Shown: positions 6,251 through 9,865 of the stretch, in pieces
Position numbering within the stretch: the stretch's first letter is position 1
Layout: each line of letters begins with the position of its first letter
Assembly: GCA_913061335.1 (NCBI GenBank)
Contig: CAJXTP010000097.1
Span: 1 to 9,865 of the forward strand
Direction of reading: 5' to 3'
DNA from: an uncultured Loktanella sp.
GTDB taxonomy: Bacteria; Pseudomonadota; Alphaproteobacteria; Rhodobacterales; Rhodobacteraceae
Length of the DNA: 9,865 nt
The notes under the pieces: model-generated
What the model was told of the DNA's origin: nothing
Seen by the model: only the letters and a program-made list of their open reading frames with translations
The model's database searches: none
Made by a program: the position numbers and the translations under genes

Positions 6251-6275
6251 ATAGATGGATATTCCTATCATCTAT
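6251..6275. promoter_or_regulatory. Inverted repeat at the AraC-type gene start, possible operator
   Basis: ATAGATG (6251-6257) and CATCTAT (6269-6275) are exact complements; allowing one bulged base the arms extend to ATAGATGGATA and TATCATCTAT with a TTCC centre. The element lies in the 105-bp divergent region between the P450 and the regulator and overlaps the likely ATG at 6274. It could be a regulator-binding site or an mRNA hairpin limiting regulator translation. Confidence 0.35.
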
Positions 6276-7143
6276 GGAAATACATAAATACGAGCCAAAC
6301 CAGTCAGCAATTGAAGAACTTGTGTATTTCACACCGGCGCGGGCGGATACGGTATTTCCCTATGCAATCGTCGCGGCAGGCATCAGCGCATTTCGCCCCG
6401 CGCACCCAATCGTGACGAAACGCTATAGCCATCATACATTGATTTTTACGATTTCGGGGAAGGGGCTGGTGTCACTGGATGGTCGCAAATTTGATGTCAC
6501 ACCCGCGACGGTCACATGGTTAAACACGTCTGTGAACTATGCGCATGGGTGCCACCCAAACAGTGACGAATGGACCTATATTTGGTTTGCTATGACCGGG
6601 CATGGGTTGGACGCGTTGCAAGCCGAGACCACAGATTTGGCGTCGCCAGTATTCCATGTAGCGCCTAACATGGAGGCGTCGTTTCGTCAGGTTCTTCAGC
6701 ATATCGGCGGACTTGAACCAAGGAAGGGGATCAGATCAACGGTCCTTGTGGCGGATGTTCTGGCTGCACTTTTGCTTGGCCCAGCCGATGTTGATAAAGC
6801 GACTGAGACCACACGGGTGGGAACTGTCCTGACCCAAGTCCGAAACGATCTCGCACACAAGTGGTCAGTGGCGGGCATGGCTGAATTGGCATCCACAAGT
6901 GCCCCCCATTTTCACCGTCTGTTCAAACGCGAGTTGGGAGTTTCACCGATGGAGTGGCTTCGAAATGAACGGCTTAATGCCGCCAAGTACATGCTTGCCC
7001 GTTCAAATTACAGGGTTGCAGAAATTGGAAGGCAATGCGGCTATATGGATCCCTATAATTTCAGCCGCGACTTTGCGCGAACCGTTGGGGAGCCGCCGTC
7101 AGCTTTCCGCAAATCTGCGAAAACGCTATTTTCCCAAGGCTGA
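6274..7143 (+). CDS. AraC/XylS-family transcriptional regulator
   Basis: A 289-residue DNA-binding regulator. The first half (about residues 25-110) is a cupin-like effector domain of the AraC type, with HHTLIFTISGKGLVSLDGRKF followed by a PATVTWLN turn. The C-terminal 95 residues carry two helix-turn-helix motifs, at about 198-219 (WSVAGMAELASTSAPHFHRLF) and 247-268. The family signature spans RVAEIGRQCGYMDPYNFSRDF and ends GEPPSAFRK. The effector is probably a small molecule but is not identifiable. The ATG at 6274 is chosen because the cupin domain starts well downstream of it; a TTG at 6238 in frame is possible, and neither has a good Shine-Dalgarno. It is divergent from the P450-ferredoxin-PanB-like operon, a classic arrangement for local control, and 94 nt ahead of nspC, which it might also affect. 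Confidence 0.9.
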   Translation: MEIHKYEPNQSAIEELVYFTPARADTVFPYAIVAAGISAFRPAHPIVTKRYSHHTLIFTISGKGLVSLDGRKFDVTPATVTWLNTSVNYAHGCHPNSDEWTYIWFAMTGHGLDALQAETTDLASPVFHVAPNMEASFRQVLQHIGGLEPRKGIRSTVLVADVLAALLLGPADVDKATETTRVGTVLTQVRNDLAHKWSVAGMAELASTSAPHFHRLFKRELGVSPMEWLRNERLNAAKYMLARSNYRVAEIGRQCGYMDPYNFSRDFARTVGEPPSAFRKSAKTLFSQG

Positions 7144-7211
7144 CGGATGCGGTTCGAGACTCACCTGTTGAAACGGAGTTATTGTGTCCCTTTCGAATCT
7201 GTGACCTACAA

Positions 7212-7222
7212 TATAATATAAT
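7212..7222 (+). promoter_or_regulatory. Two overlapping TATAAT -10 elements before nspC
   Basis: TATAAT occurs at 7212-7217 and again at 7217-7222, sharing one T. No good TTGACA-like box sits 15-19 nt upstream (TTTCGA at 7191-7196 is the nearest). Initiation from these boxes would put the 5' end roughly 8-14 nt before the GTG at 7238, leaving almost no leader. Confidence 0.4.
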
Positions 7223-7237
7223 GCCAAACCCATATAC

Positions 7238-8356
7238 GTGGACACAGCGAAAGTACTTGCCTTGCAAACGCCCTATTATCTTATCGACAAGTCCCGCTTA
7301 CTTCCCAATCTTGAAAAGATTGCTTGGCTGCGCGAGGCGTCGGGGGCAAAATGTTTGTTAGCGCTTAAATGCTTTGCGACATGGTCGGTCTTTGATTTTA
7401 TGGCCGAATATATGGACGGATCGACATCTTCGTCGTTGTTCGAAGTCCGTTTGGGTCATGAGAAATTTCCCGGTGAAACCCACGCCTATTCGGTGGCCTA
7501 TGCGGATCATGAGATTGCGCAGGTGCTGGCTTGTTCGGATAAGATAATTTTCAACTCCATCGGGCAGTTGTCGCGATTTTCCGAAGTGTCGCAAGGGCAT
7601 GTGCGCGGATTGCGGGTCAATCCCGGGGTTTCCACTTCTGACTTTGACCTGGCCGATCCTGCGCGCCCGTTTAGCAGGCTTGGAGAGCACGACCCAAAAG
7701 TGATCGCTGCGGTAGCAAATCAGATTAGTGGTCTGATGTTCCATAATAATTGTGAAAACGACAGTTTTGAGCGTTTCGACGAGATGTTAAATCTAATCGA
7801 GGACCGTTTTGGCGCGGTTATCCATGGCATGGATTGGATCAGTTTGGGTGGCGGCGTTCACTTTACCGGTGTCGGATATCCGCTTGACCGACTTGCTGCG
7901 CGACTTAAGGCATTTGCCCAGACATTCGGCGTGCAGGTCTACCTTGAGCCGGGTGAGGCCGCAATTACGGGTGGCGCGACACTTGAGGTCACTGTGTTGG
8001 ATACAATGCATAACGGCAAAAACCTTGCGATTGTCGACAGCTCGATTGAGGCGCATATGCTTGATCTGTTGATCTACCGTGAGCCCGCAAAGATGGCCCC
8101 TAATACGGGTGACCATGAGTGGATGATCTGCGGAAAATCCTGCTTGGCCGGTGATATCTTTGGTGAATTTCGCTTTGACGCTCCACTGAAGGCGGGGGAT
8201 CGACTTTCGTTTCAAGACGCCGCAGGATACACAATGGTCAAGAAAAACTGGTTTAACGGGGTGAAGATGCCAAGCATTGCGATCCGTGAACTGGACGGTA
8301 CCACGCGGCTGGTGCGCGATTTTGATTATGACGATTTTGCTGCGGCGCTGTCGTGA
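7238..8356 (+). CDS. nspC: Carboxynorspermidine/carboxyspermidine decarboxylase
   Basis: A 372-residue PLP-dependent decarboxylase of the alanine-racemase fold (fold III). It removes the carboxyl group from carboxyspermidine or carboxynorspermidine to give the triamine, the last step of the aspartate-semialdehyde polyamine route. It resembles Vibrio NspC along its length: TPYYLID (11-17), LLALKCF with PLP-binding Lys44, GETHAYSV (79-86), FHNNCEN (168-174), the glycine-rich phosphate loop ISLGGGVHF (201-209), YLEPGE (235-240), the catalytic-type GKSCLAGD with Cys302 (299-306) and AGYTMVKKNWFNG (329-341). GTG at 7238 is the only start between an in-frame TAA at 7214 and the conserved core, except a TTG at 7262; no Shine-Dalgarno precedes it. 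It is followed after 28 nt by the dehydrogenase acting one step earlier. Whether the product is spermidine or norspermidine is not decided by sequence. Confidence 0.93.
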   Translation: MDTAKVLALQTPYYLIDKSRLLPNLEKIAWLREASGAKCLLALKCFATWSVFDFMAEYMDGSTSSSLFEVRLGHEKFPGETHAYSVAYADHEIAQVLACSDKIIFNSIGQLSRFSEVSQGHVRGLRVNPGVSTSDFDLADPARPFSRLGEHDPKVIAAVANQISGLMFHNNCENDSFERFDEMLNLIEDRFGAVIHGMDWISLGGGVHFTGVGYPLDRLAARLKAFAQTFGVQVYLEPGEAAITGGATLEVTVLDTMHNGKNLAIVDSSIEAHMLDLLIYREPAKMAPNTGDHEWMICGKSCLAGDIFGEFRFDAPLKAGDRLSFQDAAGYTMVKKNWFNGVKMPSIAIRELDGTTRLVRDFDYDDFAAALS

Positions 8357-8384
8357 CAACATATAGAAAAGGTCTTTTGGATAC

Positions 8385-9626
8385 ATGAAACGTAATGTTC
8401 TTATCATCGGCGCTGGTGGCGTTGCACAGGTCGTGGCGCATAAATGCGCGCAAAACAACGATGTGCTCGGCGATCTTCATATCGCCAGCCGGACTGTGTC
8501 TAAGTGTGAGGCTATCATTCAAAGCGTGCATGATAAGGCGGCGATGAAACAAGATGGCGTGTTTGATGCTCATACCGTCGACGGCATGGATAGTGCGGCT
8601 GTTGCCGCGTTGATCAGCAAGATCGGCGTGCAGATTGTCATCAATGTAGGGTCGCCGTTTGTGAACATGACCGTGCTCGAGGCCTGCATTCAAACCGGAA
8701 CCGCCTATATCGATACGGCCATCCACGAAGACCCCAGCAAAATCTGCGAGACGCCACCTTGGTACGGCAACTACGAATGGAAACGCCGCGACGACTGCGC
8801 CAAGGCCGGTGTCACCGCTATTTTGGGTGCTGGCTTTGACCCAGGTATGGTCAATGCATTTGCGCGCTTTGCGGTTGATGAATTCATGGACGAGGTGACG
8901 TCTATCGACATCGTCGATATCAACGCCGGAAGTCACGGCAAGTATTTTTCGACGAATTTCGATCCCGAGATCAATTTCCGCGAATTCACCGGCACGGTCT
9001 ACAGCTGGCAGCAAGGCGCTTGGCAAGAGAACGAGATGTTCGAGGTTGGCCGCGAATGGGATCTGCCCGTCGTAGGTAAGCAAAAAGCCTATATGTCGGG
9101 CCATGATGAGGTTCATTCACTTGCGGCGAACTATCCGCAGGCTGATATCCGGTTCTGGATGGGATTTGGCGATCACTACATCAATGTGTTCACGGTGCTG
9201 CAAAACTTAGGGCTGTTGTCAGAGCACCCCGTTGTGACCGCCGAGGGACTTGAAGTTGTGCCGCTTAAACTGGTCAAAGCCGTGTTGCCAGACCCGTCCA
9301 GTCTTGCGCCCAATTACACAGGAAAAACCTGCATTGGCGATCTGGTGAAGGGCGTTAAAGACGGCCAAGAGGTAGAGGTATTCGTCTACAATGTGGCCGA
9401 CCACAAGGACGCCTATAACGAGGTTGGCAGCCAAGGCATTTCTTACACCGCCGGCGTTCCGCCCGTTGCCATGGCGATGCTGATTGCAGATGGTACTTAT
9501 GATCAAGGCGTCATGAGAAATGTGGAAGAACTGGACCCGAAGCCGCTTTTTTCACTGCTCGACACCATCGGACTGCCGACGCGCGTTAAGGACGCCGCTG
9601 GGGACCGAGAATGGCATCAGGCTTAG
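8385..9626 (+). CDS. Carboxynorspermidine/carboxyspermidine dehydrogenase (synthase)
   Basis: A 413-residue saccharopine-dehydrogenase-family enzyme. It reductively condenses L-aspartate beta-semialdehyde with a diamine (putrescine or 1,3-diaminopropane), using NADPH, to form the carboxylated triamine. The N-terminal dinucleotide fold begins VLIIGAGGVAQVVAHKCAQ (5-23), followed by HIASRT, INVGSPF and the conserved YIDTAIHEDP. The middle holds GAGFDPGMVNAFARFA and DINAGSHGKYFSTNFDPEIN, typical of the carboxynorspermidine branch. The C-terminal domain ends with DHKDAYNEVGSQGISYTAG. The gene is often annotated lys9-like, but pairing with nspC 28 nt upstream makes a lysine role unlikely. The two genes form an operon in the order decarboxylase-dehydrogenase. 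Length is normal and no damage is seen. Confidence 0.92.
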   Translation: MKRNVLIIGAGGVAQVVAHKCAQNNDVLGDLHIASRTVSKCEAIIQSVHDKAAMKQDGVFDAHTVDGMDSAAVAALISKIGVQIVINVGSPFVNMTVLEACIQTGTAYIDTAIHEDPSKICETPPWYGNYEWKRRDDCAKAGVTAILGAGFDPGMVNAFARFAVDEFMDEVTSIDIVDINAGSHGKYFSTNFDPEINFREFTGTVYSWQQGAWQENEMFEVGREWDLPVVGKQKAYMSGHDEVHSLAANYPQADIRFWMGFGDHYINVFTVLQNLGLLSEHPVVTAEGLEVVPLKLVKAVLPDPSSLAPNYTGKTCIGDLVKGVKDGQEVEVFVYNVADHKDAYNEVGSQGISYTAGVPPVAMAMLIADGTYDQGVMRNVEELDPKPLFSLLDTIGLPTRVKDAAGDREWHQA

Positions 9627-9665
9627 GCAACCTGCGCCGCAAACAGCACTATTCATCGCCGCGCG

Positions 9666-9693
9666 CTAAAAATATCTGGATACGAATTTTTAG
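9666..9693 (+). terminator. AT-rich hairpin, possible terminator of the polyamine operon
   Basis: CTAAAAAT (9666-9673) and ATTTTTAG (9686-9693) are exact complements with a 12-nt loop, 39 nt after the dehydrogenase stop. The stem is A-T rich, so it is weak as an intrinsic terminator. Confidence 0.35.
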
Positions 9694-9756
9694 TACGTGG
9701 TGATATAAGTGCCAATCTGGCTTCGACTAACACAACGTTTTATGAGGTGGCGCGGC

Positions 9757-9778
9757 AACAGGCTTGGTTAAGCCTGTT
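9757..9778. repeat. Perfect 9-bp inverted repeat
   Basis: AACAGGCTT (9757-9765) and AAGCCTGTT (9770-9778) are exact complements around GGTT. No T-run follows on either strand, so a protein-binding or structural role is as likely as termination. Confidence 0.45.
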
Positions 9779-9790
9779 ATCCAAAAGTCT

Positions 9791-9815
9791 GCCAATTTTT
9801 AGGGATAAAATTGGC
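9791..9815. repeat. Perfect 9-bp inverted repeat next to the tRNA-like sequence
   Basis: GCCAATTTT (9791-9799) and AAAATTGGC (9807-9815) are exact complements with a 7-nt loop. Its right arm overlaps the CCA end of the minus-strand tRNA-like sequence at 9812-9828. On the minus strand it would form a hairpin directly after that CCA. Confidence 0.45.
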
Positions 9816-9828
9816 TCCGGCGGTAGGG
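9812..9828 (-). other. Fragment matching a tRNA 3' end (tRNA-Asn-like), possible attachment-site remnant
   Basis: The minus strand reads CCCTACCGCCGGAGCCA. This equals, as I recall it, the 3' T-stem strand, acceptor strand CGCCGGA, discriminator G and CCA of Rhodobacterales tRNA-Asn. The expected TTCGA loop and the rest of the tRNA do not follow; the neighbouring minus-strand bases are AGAGATATAT. It is therefore not a complete tRNA gene. Integrases commonly leave such 3'-end copies as attachment sites, but the contig ends 37 nt later, so a chimeric read end is also possible. Confidence 0.35.
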
Positions 9829-9848
9829 GATATATCTCTCTGTAAGTA

Positions 9849-9865
9849 CTGTCTCTTATACACAT
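9849..9865 (+). other. Tn5/Nextera mosaic-end adapter at the contig end
   Basis: The final 17 bases, CTGTCTCTTATACACAT, are the first 17 of the 19-nt Tn5 mosaic end used in tagmentation libraries. Position at the exact end of the sequence indicates untrimmed adapter rather than a resident transposon. Confidence 0.9.

Larger units (their letters stand above)
9627..9848. other. Gene-free right end with three inverted repeats
   Basis: No coding region is seen. The stretch contains perfect inverted repeats at 9666-9693, 9757-9778 and 9791-9815 and a short tRNA-like sequence at 9812-9828 on the minus strand. The last bases before the adapter may be poorly supported by reads. Confidence 0.6.

Noticed and set aside
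7793..8458. 221-codon open frame on the minus strand
   Set aside because: Antisense to the conserved core of nspC; no Shine-Dalgarno and no recognisable motifs.
8253..9116. Long open frame of 287 codons on the minus strand
   Set aside because: It lies wholly antisense to nspC and the carboxynorspermidine dehydrogenase, both firmly identified; the product resembles nothing and codon bias of the real genes explains the open frame.
8385..9626. Saccharopine dehydrogenase of lysine metabolism
   Set aside because: Adjacent nspC and the internal motifs point to the carboxynorspermidine branch of the family.
9849..9865. Genuine Tn5/IS50 insertion
   Set aside because: Only the mosaic-end sequence is present and it stops exactly at the sequence end, as untrimmed adapter does.
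9812..9865. Complete tRNA gene on the minus strand running off the edge
   Set aside because: The bases next to the acceptor/T-stem strand lack the TTCGA T-loop and the complementary T-stem strand, so an intact tRNA cannot continue from there.

Overview
The window looks like a complete short contig from an alphaproteobacterium, most likely a marine Rhodobacteraceae (Roseobacter-group) member of moderate GC. Support: a secreted RTX-type calcium-binding protein with the usual C-terminal end of that group, an alphaproteobacterial-type S21 and zinc-finger thioredoxin, and a carboxy(nor)spermidine polyamine pathway. The taxonomy is inferred from gene content and protein style, not from a search. 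The left edge lies inside an in-frame 81-bp repeat array. The right edge ends in 17 nt identical to the Tn5/Nextera mosaic end, so both ends appear to be sequencing or assembly boundaries.

Layout. 1-567 (+): 3' part of an RTX repeat protein. 568-1041: no gene, but a good sigma70-like promoter (866-894) and a hairpin enclosing the Shine-Dalgarno of the next gene. 1042-1677 (+): two-TM membrane protein of unknown function. 1872-2309 (+): thioredoxin 2 (trxC). 2310-2575: three consecutive stem-loops between convergent genes. 2576-2776 (-): ribosomal protein S21 (rpsU). 3014-3658 (-): 16S rRNA methyltransferase RsmJ.

3744-6168 (-) is a tight three-gene unit: cytochrome P450, then a putidaredoxin/adrenodoxin-type [2Fe-2S] ferredoxin, then a divergent PanB-like (ketopantoate hydroxymethyltransferase superfamily) enzyme, with gaps of 15 and 13 nt. 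An AraC-family regulator (6274-7143, +) is divergently transcribed from it and is the natural candidate regulator. The P450 lacks the usual I-helix acid, and the PanB-like protein lacks the recognised metal ligands of PanB. This cassette is the best candidate here for undescribed chemistry. Its substrate cannot be read from the sequence, and no ferredoxin reductase gene is present in the window.

7238-9626 (+): nspC and a carboxynorspermidine dehydrogenase gene, which together make spermidine or norspermidine from a diamine and aspartate semialdehyde. 9627-9865: no gene, three perfect inverted repeats, a 17-nt match (from memory) to the 3' end of a tRNA-Asn gene on the minus strand, then adapter sequence.
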